DNA of 6,576 bases from Atopobium sp. UBA1382 (GCA_002305805.1 DBQY01000018.1:1549-8124); one strand, 5' to 3'. Counted from the stretch's first letter, positions 1 through 6,261 are shown. Translations and numbers: made by a program. The notes: generated by a model from the sequence alone, not told the origin.

Positions 1-1619
1 CCCATCCCGACGGAGCGCAGCACGGCGAAGTCGTGCGCGCGCAAAAGCACGCTCGCGGCCGAGGAGTTGAACGCGCTCGCCACGCCGACGGCGGCGGCAG
101 CCACGCCAAAGGTCGACAGGAGCGCCCGTATGGCGCCGTAGAGCGCCTCAGACCGGTGCGCCTCGGCCCGCTCGTCGACGACGCCGTCCCAGGTGGCGAG
201 CGCAGGGTTCTCCTCGAGAAGCCGATTCACGTCGGCCGCCGCAGACGAGTCATCTGCCGTCGCGTAGAGCGTGGTCATGCCGTACCCGATGTCCTCCCGG
301 TCGGCCCCCGCGACGGACGACGCCGGCGCGAGCACCGTGGGCAGCACGCTCTCCAGCTCGCCGCGAGAGAGCCAGAACCACCCCGGGACCTCGTCGAGAA
401 GACCCACGACCTCCCACGAGACCTCCGTTCCGGAGAGGGACAGCCGCGTGCCGAGAAGCGCGTCCCCAAACGGCTGCTGCCCCTCGTGCCCGGAGTCGAG
501 CACCTCGTTCACGACGACGCACTCCTGCGCGTCCTTCTCGGCCCCGGCCTCCCCGAGCAGGAGTTCCCACGTGACGTCGTCAACGTAGTAGACCGTGCCA
601 AAGACGTCGTCCCCGGCGGCGTCAGGGAGATTGCCCTCCGGTCGCCAGAGTGACTCCTTCGCCCATGTCGCCACGGAGGAGTCGTCGAGGTCGAGCAGGG
701 TTTGGGTCTTGGAGACGAACCCGGCGCTCCGTATTCCCGGCAGCGCGCGCAGCCGCTCGAGAAGTGCCGGCAGGTGTGGCAGCTCGCCCTCCGCCCCAGG
801 CACGTTGGCGGTCCCCTCGGCGCTCACGCCCGCGCTCACGTCCGCGGGCGTCCCCTCGAGGACGGAGACCCGGCCGAAGTACGCTCCCAGGACGCCGCCT
901 CCCACCAGCAGCGCGACGGAGACGGCGAGCGCCGCGACCGTCGCCCGGTCGCGCCCGCGCCCCGCACGGTGAAAGCGGCTGGCGAGAAGGGCGGTCACGT
1001 CGCGACCGCCTGCCGTGCGACGGGGGAGAGGTGCCCCGGTACCCGGGCGGCCTCCGCGTGCCCCCGTGCTTCCGTCCCCGCGCATCGCCTCAACGGCGGG
1101 CAGGCGGCTCGCGCGCAGCGCGGGCGCAAGCGCGCTAAGCAGGACCGTCGCCGCAGACACTGCCGCCGCGCCAAGCAGCGCCTCGGGATGGACGTCGAGC
1201 GCGACCGGCACGCCGCCCGTCACCCACGCCGTGCCGTCCGCCACGAGTGGCAGCGCCACGGCGTCCAGCGCGACGCCGAGCGCGAGCCCCGCCGGGATTC
1301 CCACCGCGCACAGGAGCGCCGCCTCCACGAGCACGGCGCGCACGAGCTGGCGACAGGACGCCCCCGCCGAGGAGAGCAGCCCGAACTGACGCACGCGCTC
1401 GGCGAGCGAGACGCGGAAGGTCCCCGAGACGAGCGTGACGGTCACGAGGCACGCCACGGCGGCGACGCCCGCGCACGCGAGCCCGAAGGCGGCGTCGAGG
1501 GCGTAGATATCGCTCAGGCCGAGGGCGCTGAGGAGGTGGTCGTGGAAGAAGTAGTACCCACCCCGTTCGCAGATGCCCTCGGCGGCGCGCTCGAGCTCGT
1601 CCGTCGCGAGGTCGGGCGC
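1..1619 (-). CDS. FtsX/MacB-like ABC transporter permease, fragment cut at both ends
   Basis: The reverse strand is open, without a stop, from the window edge to past 1619 (539 codons), and reads as a two-module FtsX-type permease. Read 5' to 3': a soluble stretch (ERGGYYFFHD, about 1570-1541); a hydrophobic helix after ALDAAFG (about 1510-1430); the FtsX signature RQFGLLSSAGAS (about 1392-1357); another hydrophobic pair; PALRASRLPAVEAMRGD (about 1125-1074), typical of the end of the first FtsX domain; a basic linker; a helix (VAALAVSVALLVGGG, about 945-900); a roughly 230-residue extracytoplasmic-type domain; then the start of the second FtsX domain ending FAVLRSVGMG at the left edge. Such proteins work with a cytoplasmic ATPase in peptide/lipoprotein export or antimicrobial-peptide resistance; no ATPase gene lies in the window. 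About 200 N-terminal residues appear to be missing: beyond roughly 1620 the sequence becomes a glycosyltransferase on the other strand. The family is clear; specificity and whether this copy is functional are not. Confidence 0.82.
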
Positions 1620-2040
1620 GGCCTTCGCGAGTGCATGACGAAGTACGCGAGCGTCTTCGCGAGCCCGCGCTACGGGCTCGTGGGGCTCGTCTCCTACACG
1701 TACTTCCTCGTCTACGAGCTTCTCTCGCCCTTCATCGAGCTCTTCGGGCTCGCCACGATGGCGCTCGCCCTGGCGTTCGGCTTCATCAACGTGCCGTTCA
1801 TGGTCATGTTCTTCCTCATCTACGCCCTGTTCGGCGCGACCATGTCGCTCACCGCGTTCATCTCCCGTGCCCAGACGCGCGACCTCACGCTCTCCGCCGC
1901 CCGTGGCCCGGGCCGTGCTCCTCTCGGTCTTCGAGATCACCGTGCTGCGCTTCGTCCTCGACGTGACCCGCATGCGCGCGAGCCTCGTGCGCCGGGGCGC
2001 CCCGATGCACTGGGAGACCGTCACCCGCAAGAAGCTCTGA
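1617..2040 (+). pseudogene. C-terminal remnant of family-2 processive glycosyltransferase, frameshifted
   Basis: The reading frame RGLRECMTKYASVFASPRYG (from 1617; ATG at 1635) followed by YTYFLVYELLSPFIELFG and two strongly hydrophobic segments (about 1752-1860) matches the C-terminal membrane end of BcsA/PgaC/hyaluronan-synthase-like glycosyltransferases, which polymerise or transfer sugars at the inner membrane. The catalytic GT-A domain (DXD, QXXRW) is absent; the QXXRW helix would end just before the first residues seen here. The frame breaks in the CCC run at 1900-1902: removing one C joins it to the frame ending at TGA 2038-2040, which supplies VARAVLLSVFEITVLRF and the characteristic tail HWETVTRKKL. 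The joined product is about 134 residues from ATG 1635. Loss of the catalytic part plus the frameshift marks it as dead. It abuts the permease fragment on the opposite strand. A sequencing error could explain the frameshift, but not the missing domain. Confidence 0.75.
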
Positions 2041-2043
2041 CCC

Positions 2044-2092
2044 TGGGACACAGGGACGGAGGAGTTTGTCCCACCTGTGTCCCTGTGTCACA
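2044..2092. repeat. REP-like palindromic repeat (GGGACGGAGG family)
   Basis: The arms TGGGACACAGGGA (2044-2056) and TCCCTGTGTCACA (2080-2092) are complementary at 12 of 13 positions. An alternative inner pairing joins TGGGACA (2044-2050) to TGTCCCA (2067-2073). The core GGGACGGAGG (2053-2062) followed by TTTGTCCCA also occurs in the hairpin at 5210-5290, so the two belong to one repeat family. It begins 3 nt after the stop of the glycosyltransferase remnant. Similar GGGGACGG/TTTGTCAC palindromes are common in many bacteria, often with REP-associated (RAYT, IS200-like Y1) transposases; none is present here. It could also act as a terminator, although no T-run follows. Confidence 0.7.
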
Positions 2093-2531
2093 TCGGGGCC
2101 TGCCCGTGCCTATGAGGGGGTACGCGTGCGACGGGGCGACGACCGACGTCTCGGAGGGCGACTCCGAGGCCTCCTCGGCCCTTCTCGGGATTGCCCGAGG
2201 GCGCCATAGGCTTCCGCTCGGGAGGCAATCGAGCCGAGTCTCCCGCGGGGCAGATTCGAGAGCCCTCTGTGGCAGATGAGGCCTCCGTTGTGTGCGTCTG
2301 GGAGGGTGAATTGGGGAGGGACCCCGTACGCGTGACCGAATCCTGCGGCTTTAGTTGCGTGAAAGGGGCGCTAAATCCCTCCTGCCACACAATGGAGCCG
2401 TTATCTGACACACGCGGCTCTGTCTGACGCCTCGCGTCCCAGGGGCCCGTTCGGCTGACCACTGGGCAAGGCAAAGGGGCCCTTTAGGCAGGGCGCTTGC
2501 GGCGAGCGAGGCTGGCGCGCCGCCGGGCACC
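2093..2531. other. Gene-free intergenic region with clustered hairpins
   Basis: I see no convincing gene in this stretch; the open frames on both strands lack domain signals and good ribosome sites. It is less strictly G/C-biased than the surrounding genes. Local inverted repeats are CTCGGAG/CTCCGAG (2150-2156/2162-2168), CCGAGG/CCTCGG (2164-2169/2173-2178), CTCGGG/CCCGAG (2184-2189/2194-2199) and the GGGGCCC copies at 2442-2448 and 2476-2482. The segment 2299-2420 is listed separately as a possible structured element. No TPP-riboswitch consensus (CTGAGA with a downstream CCTGATC-type core) was found on the plus strand despite the thiamine-transporter-like gene downstream. Confidence 0.5.
2299..2420. 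other. Possible structured RNA or dispersed noncoding element
   Basis: Nested complementary segments suggest a folded element: GGAGGG (2301-2306, or the copy at 2315-2320) with CCCTCC (2377-2382); CCCC (2322-2325) with GGGG (2365-2368); ACGC (2328-2331) with GCGT (2357-2360); CCG with CGG in the apical part (about 2336-2347). A separate hairpin follows, GAGCCG (2395-2400)/CGGCTC (2415-2420). I have a vague memory of similar sequence recurring as spurious short ORFs in Coriobacteriia, which would fit a dispersed noncoding element, but I cannot confirm this. Strand and function are unknown. Confidence 0.3.
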
Positions 2532-2537
2532 TATAAT
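2532..2537 (+). promoter_or_regulatory. -10 box (TATAAT) for the GNAT/ThiT-like unit
   Basis: A perfect TATAAT stands out in very GC-rich sequence, 34 nt before the ATG at 2572. No good -35 box lies at the right distance (AGGCTG at 2509-2514 is poor). Transcription from here would start near 2544 and give a leader of about 28 nt. This rules out in-frame starts at 2497 (TTG) and 2536 (ATG), which lie upstream of or inside the -10 box. Confidence 0.65.
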
Positions 2538-2571
2538 GTCCTCGTTGCCGCGCGGCCGACCGGGGGGTGCC

Positions 2572-4434
2572 ATGACGTATACCGTGCTCTATGGGGAGGA
2601 CGTCGACGTCCCCTTCCTCGACCGCCTCGTGGCCGTGGACCACGCCTGCTACGAGCCCGCCTACTGGGGCGACCCCGCCAACACGGTCGCCCGCTACGAG
2701 CGGAACCGCCGCTCGTTCGTGTTCGTCGTCGACGACGAGAGCGGGCGTCTCGCCGGCTACGTCAACTTCTTCCCCTGCGAGCTGGGCCTCCACCAGGACA
2801 ACGTCTCGCGCAGCCCCGTCATCCGTGACGACGACATCGCCCCCGACGAGGTCGCGCAGTACCGTACCGACGAGAACCACCTCTTCGTGCTCTCCATCGC
2901 CGTCCACCCCGCCTATCAGGACGGGGAGGTCATCCGGCTGCTCACCGACGGCTTCGTCGGCTACCTGCGGCGCCTGCGCGACGAGGGCCTGCCCGTCACG
3001 AGCGTCGTCGCCACCGCCGTCTCGGGCGACGGCACGAAGGTCCTGCGCAGCCTCCTGTTCCACGAGCTCCGTCACCTGGAGGACGGCAACACGGTCTTCG
3101 TCTGCGACGGCCCGCGGCTCGACCGCCTGCTCGCGGGAAGGGCCCACTTCGCGACCTACCGCAGCGACCTCTGGCTGCTGCTCCCGCTCGCCGAGCACGA
3201 GGCGAACCTGCGCGTCGACAACCTGCTCGAGGACCGTGCCAGAGGCGTCCCCGCCGAGCCCGCCACCGCCGACGACCGCGCGCTCGCCGAGCACGTCATC
3301 TCGGAGCTCGTCGAGTACCTCTCCTACGAGTGCAGCAACGAGGTGGTGCGCGACCTCGAGCTCGCCCACCTCGGGAGCTTCGACTTCCTCCACACCACCG
3401 ACGACTACCCGGCGCGCGATGCCGGCGAGGAGATCGTCATGGGCACCGCGCGCGGGCACGCCGTCCTCGTCTGCCACCGCCGGACGCACATGTTCGTGCT
3501 CGCCGTGCTCCTTTCGGCGTATCCCTTCTCCGTCACGCAGATGGAGGACCAGGTCTCCTACGACTACCTCAAGATACGCAGCCCGGAGGGCCCCGACCGC
3601 TTCGTCTCCCTCTACGACTACCTGCTCGAGACGTTCGGACTGCACCGCTGCGGGCGCGCGAAGTGCGCGCTGTTCCTCTCGGAGCGCCCGGACAACGACC
3701 GCGAGCTGCAGGACATGCTCGCCGCCGAGACGTACGACAACTACGGGCGCGAGTACCGCATCGACAGCACCGAGGTCCGCGCGATGAGCCTCGACAACCG
3801 CGCGCAGTTCGACGACTACGAGCTCTACCTCTCGAGCAGGGCCGTCGTCTACGTGGCGAAGAGCTTCCGCGACCTCCCCATGGACCGCGTGAGCGACTTC
3901 GCGAACTACCTCTTCATCGTGGTGCTCGTCCTTTTTCAGAACACCGCGCTCGAGAAGGTCAACACGCGCGTGACGAGGGTCCTCGAGGCGAACCACGACA
4001 TCTCGCCGAAGGCCAAGCTCGCGATCGACCGGGAGTACGGCAGGACGGTGCGCTTCTGGGAGACGCAGAACTTCAAGTACCTCTCGTCCCAGATCGAGGC
4101 CACCTGCCTGCGCGAGGCGTTTCTCAACCAGGAGCTGCATGACGTCTACACCGAGCACCAGGAGTACCTCGAGCACCTCGTCTCGGTGAAGAGCGCCATC
4201 GTCGAGGGGCGCACGGGCATGGTCATCAACGTGGCCGCCGTCATCCTCGCGATCATCCAGCTGCAGCCCTTCTTCGCCGACCTCCTCCGGGACGTGTACG
4301 AGGGGCTCGGGATCGAGGCCACATACGCGGAGACCACCACGTACTGCGGCCTGTTCGGCGGGGTTGCCATTTACGTGCTCGTGGTTGTCATCAACCAGCG
4401 GCGTCGCCGGCACCAGCAGAGAAGCCGGATCTAG
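2572..4434 (+). CDS. GNAT-like acetyltransferase domain fused to CorA-like two-TM membrane module
   Basis: This 620-aa protein belongs to no named family I recognise. Residues about 1-178 look like a GNAT fold: DHACYEPAYWGD near the N-terminus, a strand LAGYVNFFP (60-68), LFVLSIAVHPAYQDGEVIRL (104-123) at the position of the acetyl-CoA motif A, and VVATAVSGDG...LLFHELRHL (145-169) as motif B. The usual Q/R-x-x-G-x-G/A pyrophosphate loop is degenerate (YQDGEV), so catalysis is uncertain. Residues about 180-440 form an unassigned soluble middle region. After a hydrophobic helix (443-456) comes a long helical stretch rich in charged residues (about 458-545) and two TM helices (about 549-566 and 591-607), the arrangement of CorA-like proteins but without a GMN motif at the end of the first TM. 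The tail is basic (QRRRRHQQRSRI) and probably cytoplasmic, placing the enzyme-like domain inside the cell. ATG 2572 is chosen because the G-rich ribosome site (2562-2569) precedes it and the -10 box lies just upstream. The ThiT-like gene starts 9 nt after the stop, implying one transcript. Confidence 0.82.
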   Translation: MTYTVLYGEDVDVPFLDRLVAVDHACYEPAYWGDPANTVARYERNRRSFVFVVDDESGRLAGYVNFFPCELGLHQDNVSRSPVIRDDDIAPDEVAQYRTDENHLFVLSIAVHPAYQDGEVIRLLTDGFVGYLRRLRDEGLPVTSVVATAVSGDGTKVLRSLLFHELRHLEDGNTVFVCDGPRLDRLLAGRAHFATYRSDLWLLLPLAEHEANLRVDNLLEDRARGVPAEPATADDRALAEHVISELVEYLSYECSNEVVRDLELAHLGSFDFLHTTDDYPARDAGEEIVMGTARGHAVLVCHRRTHMFVLAVLLSAYPFSVTQMEDQVSYDYLKIRSPEGPDRFVSLYDYLLETFGLHRCGRAKCALFLSERPDNDRELQDMLAAETYDNYGREYRIDSTEVRAMSLDNRAQFDDYELYLSSRAVVYVAKSFRDLPMDRVSDFANYLFIVVLVLFQNTALEKVNTRVTRVLEANHDISPKAKLAIDREYGRTVRFWETQNFKYLSSQIEATCLREAFLNQELHDVYTEHQEYLEHLVSVKSAIVEGRTGMVINVAAVILAIIQLQPFFADLLRDVYEGLGIEATYAETTTYCGLFGGVAIYVLVVVINQRRRRHQQRSRI

Positions 4435-4443
4435 GGGGTGCGC

Positions 4444-5193
4444 ATGGGAGGGCGAGGGTCCAAAGGGGGCGCGCGGGGCGACGGCCGCCGCGTCTATCGG
4501 CGTGAGCCGGGCGACTGGCTCTGGGCGAACCGCGCGTTCTGGACCGTCGCGCTTCTCGCCCTGTCCGCGCTGCTCTCGGCGTTTCGGTTCGTGACGCTTC
4601 CGCAGGGCGGCTCGGTCACGTTCCTGAGCCTGCTGCCGCTGTGGCTCGTCACGTACTTCTACGGCCCGCGCCATGGCTGCGTGGCCGGCGCGGTCTTCGG
4701 GTTCACCCGACTTGCGGTCATCTTCGGCGTGGGCGAGTGGGTGAACTTCTCGCCGGGCGCCATCGTGCTCGAGTACCCGGTCGCGTGCGGGGCCGTGGCG
4801 GTGGGAGGCCTGCTCCTGCGCGGGTTCGGGCCGAGGCGCGGCCGCGAGTGCGGTTGCGGGCGCGGGGCGGGGCGTGGAAGCGGCGCCCGTGACGAGGGCG
4901 AGGAAGACGATGACGTTAGGGGCGACGTGCTCGTCCTTCGTGTGGGCTACCTCGTCGGCGTGCTCGCGATGGGGGTGTGCTACGTCGTCTCGGCGCTGCT
5001 CTTCTACCCGCCCGAGGCCGAGGGCCTGCTTCCCAACCTCCTCGCGTGCGTCGCGTACGACATGAGCTACCTCCTCATCGAGGCGGTGCTCACCGAGCTG
5101 CTCCTGTTGCTGCCGCCCATGCTTGACGCCATACTCTACCTGCGCTTTGTTGCCACCACCGAGAAGGGCGACCCCACCCTCCGCTCGTTCTGA
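4444..5193 (+). CDS. ThiT-like ECF transporter S-component (thiamine-type), divergent
   Basis: This 249-aa protein has a hydrophilic, basic N-terminus (1-30) and about six membrane helices. The pattern LPQGGSVTFLSLLPLWLVT (52-70), then G-x-x-x-G-x-x-x-G spacing (GCVAGAVFGFTRL) and VLEYPVA (108-114), is that of the thiamine S-component ThiT/YuaJ, which binds substrate and docks on EcfT with EcfA ATPases. The Glu-Tyr that contacts thiamine in Lactococcus ThiT is kept (E110-Y111). Other ligand positions seem changed: the His of the H-x-x-S/A-G helix is Tyr (CYVVSALLFY, 179-188), and the Asn of the usual YN-x-SYL motif is Asp (YDMSYL, 205-210). A long cytoplasmic-type loop (about 129-161) is Gly/Arg/Cys-rich then acidic (EGEEDDD). 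ATG 4444 is preferred to GTG 4438 because the AGGGGG ribosome site (4433-4438) overlaps the GTG but stands 5 nt from the ATG. The gene directly follows the GNAT/CorA-like gene and ends at a hairpin. No EcfA or EcfT gene is nearby, as is normal for group II S-components. Thiamine itself as substrate is uncertain. Confidence 0.75.
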   Translation: MGGRGSKGGARGDGRRVYRREPGDWLWANRAFWTVALLALSALLSAFRFVTLPQGGSVTFLSLLPLWLVTYFYGPRHGCVAGAVFGFTRLAVIFGVGEWVNFSPGAIVLEYPVACGAVAVGGLLLRGFGPRRGRECGCGRGAGRGSGARDEGEEDDDVRGDVLVLRVGYLVGVLAMGVCYVVSALLFYPPEAEGLLPNLLACVAYDMSYLLIEAVLTELLLLLPPMLDAILYLRFVATTEKGDPTLRSF

Positions 5194-5209
5194 CTCGCGA
5201 GCGGCAGGC

Positions 5210-5290
5210 GTGTGACAAAGTGACAAAGGGGACGGAGGCTTTTGTCACACCGGAGGCGTGTGACAAAAGCCTCCGTCCCCTCTGTCACAC
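5210..5290. repeat. Long REP-like hairpin between convergent genes; probable two-way terminator
   Basis: Perfect 24-nt arms at 5227-5250 and 5258-5281 flank a 7-nt loop (5251-5257). Outside them, GTGTGACA (5210-5217) pairs with TGTCACAC (5283-5290) across a bulge, and TGACAAA is locally repeated (5212-5218, 5221-5227). The core GGGACGGAGG occurs at 5229-5238 and inverted at 5270-5279, and matches the repeat at 2053-2062. The hairpin lies 16 nt after the ThiT-like stop and 23 nt beyond the CBS gene stop on the other strand, so it could end transcripts from both sides. TTTT runs on the arms would give short U-tracts only within the stem. It resembles repeats mobilised by RAYT transposases; none is in the window. 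Confidence 0.85.
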
Positions 5291-5313
5291 GCCCCCGTCC
5301 TACGGGTTCGGCA

Positions 5314-5916
5314 TCACATTCCGGCTTGGTCGAGGAAGCGCCGCACGAGGTAGGTCGTGATCGCCGAGCGGGAGGCGATTCCCACCACCTGGCCGTCGGA
5401 GACCACGGGGATCTTCTTCACGCCCGACTCGCTAAGGAGCCGGCAGATGTCCTCGAACGAGGTGCTGACCGGGATGGTGACGGGGTGGTCGGACCCCACG
5501 TCGAGGGCCAGCTGGTCCATGATTGACGTCAGCCTCGCCTCGAACTTCGAGCCGCTCTCGCGGAGGCAGTCCAACAGGAGTGCGGGCGCCCCGACTGCCG
5601 GCACGTTGTGCCCCACGGACCTCAGGTAGCGCATGACGTCCCCGTCGCTCAGGTAGCCCACGACGGCGCCCTCGGGGGAGACGATGGGCGCTCCGCTGAT
5701 CTTCCTCTCTGCGAAGTACGCGAGGGCCTCGCGGACGGTCGCGTTTGCAGGCAGCATGAAGACGTCGCGCTCCATGTACTTGGCGAGGGACGCCTCGTCG
5801 GCGGGCGCCTCGTCGGCAAGGGCGCGCTGACGCTGGTAGTAGCCCTCGGTGTAGGCGACGTAGATGACGCCGCGGTGGGCGACACCGGGCCCCGCAGAGC
5901 CATGTCGTGCTGTCAA
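5314..5916 (-). CDS. Tandem CBS-domain protein
   Basis: With a TTG start at 5916 the product is 200 aa and consists almost wholly of two CBS domains. The first spans about residues 45-98 (VFMLPANATVREALAYFAE, then ISGAPIVSPEGAVVGYLSDGDVMRYL) and the second about 136-192 (VTIPVSTSFEDICRLL, then VKKIPVVSDGQVVGIASRSA). Such pairs bind adenine nucleotides and act as cytoplasmic energy or ionic-strength sensors, usually by controlling a partner protein. The first domain keeps the S-D-x-D region that binds ribose; in the second it reads ASRSA without the Asp, suggesting one working site. Residues 17-32 (VIYVAYTEGYYQRQRA) form a conserved-looking N-terminal strand. The TTG at 5916 is preceded by an AAGGA ribosome site (about 4 nt gap); another in-frame TTG at 5958 has none, and no in-frame ATG lies upstream of residue 48. 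It converges on the ThiT-like gene and is read divergently from prfC. Its partner is unknown. Confidence 0.83.
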   Translation of the reverse strand: MTARHGSAGPGVAHRGVIYVAYTEGYYQRQRALADEAPADEASLAKYMERDVFMLPANATVREALAYFAERKISGAPIVSPEGAVVGYLSDGDVMRYLRSVGHNVPAVGAPALLLDCLRESGSKFEARLTSIMDQLALDVGSDHPVTIPVSTSFEDICRLLSESGVKKIPVVSDGQVVGIASRSAITTYLVRRFLDQAGM

Positions 5917-6025
5917 ATGTTCCTTACATGGTTGCTGATCTGCGTATATGCACTGCAACGCATTGAACGCCGAATTGGCTCAGCGTCGTGCCGTGAGCTG
6001 GGTTTGCGACTGATTATGGAATGAC

Positions 6026-6177
6026 CTGCCTTCAAAACCGACTTCTGAATAGATTTCTGGAGCGAGAAAGCTCTGCGTGGCTCGTTGGCGAAAGAAGCCC
6101 CAGTTGAGATTCGTCTCATGGAGCCCCTTTGGGATATGCCGCGTAGAAAACTATTCAGAAGTCGGTCTAGAAGGCAG
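6026..6177. mobile_element. MITE-like element with 32-bp terminal inverted repeats
   Basis: The left arm (6026-6057) and right arm (6146-6177) are complementary at 29 of 32 positions, including a perfect core ACCGACTTCTGAATAG / CTATTCAGAAGTCGGT. The 88-bp interior has no credible gene but contains TGAGA-TTCG-TCTCA (about 6105-6118), a small hairpin with a UUCG-type loop. Size, long inverted ends, lack of coding capacity and an AT content unlike the genes fit a miniature inverted-repeat transposable element. No convincing target-site duplication is visible, so it may be old, or the ends may be misplaced. An alternative is a long regulatory stem-loop upstream of the CBS gene. Confidence 0.6.
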
Positions 6178-6261
6178 AAGTCCCTCTAGTTACTGCGTCG
6201 AACTTCGTTGACTGCGCGCTTTTGGGCAAGGCAGTGGGCTAGCTACCACGTGCGCATCCGC

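Noticed and set aside
33..653. Plus-strand open frame of 206 codons
   Set aside because: It is antisense to the FtsX-type permease, has a low-complexity Arg-rich product and no family signal.
702..1616. N-terminal part of a long plus-strand open frame leading into the glycosyltransferase helices
   Set aside because: The first 300 or so residues are Arg/Ala/Gly-rich and antisense to the permease; only the part from about 1617 is glycosyltransferase-like. It is not a natural fusion protein.
2191..2427. Small ORFs on both strands of the intergenic region (plus 2191-2427, minus 2088-2474)
   Set aside because: No ribosome site, no domain, unlike the codon bias of neighbours; better explained as noncoding structured sequence.
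2093..2571. TPP riboswitch upstream of the ThiT-like unit
   Set aside because: No CTGAGA or CCTGATC-type core was found on the plus strand, and the promoter at 2532 leaves a leader of only about 28 nt.
2401..5226. A 941-codon open frame on the minus strand opposite the GNAT and ThiT-like genes
   Set aside because: It is antisense to two genes with clear domains; it is rich in Val/Glu/Arg/His repeats without motifs, and arises because G/C-ending codons leave the opposite strand free of stops.
5913..6119. 68-codon minus-strand open frame next to the CBS gene
   Set aside because: It crosses the left inverted repeat of the MITE-like element, overlaps the CBS gene start in another frame and shows no motif.
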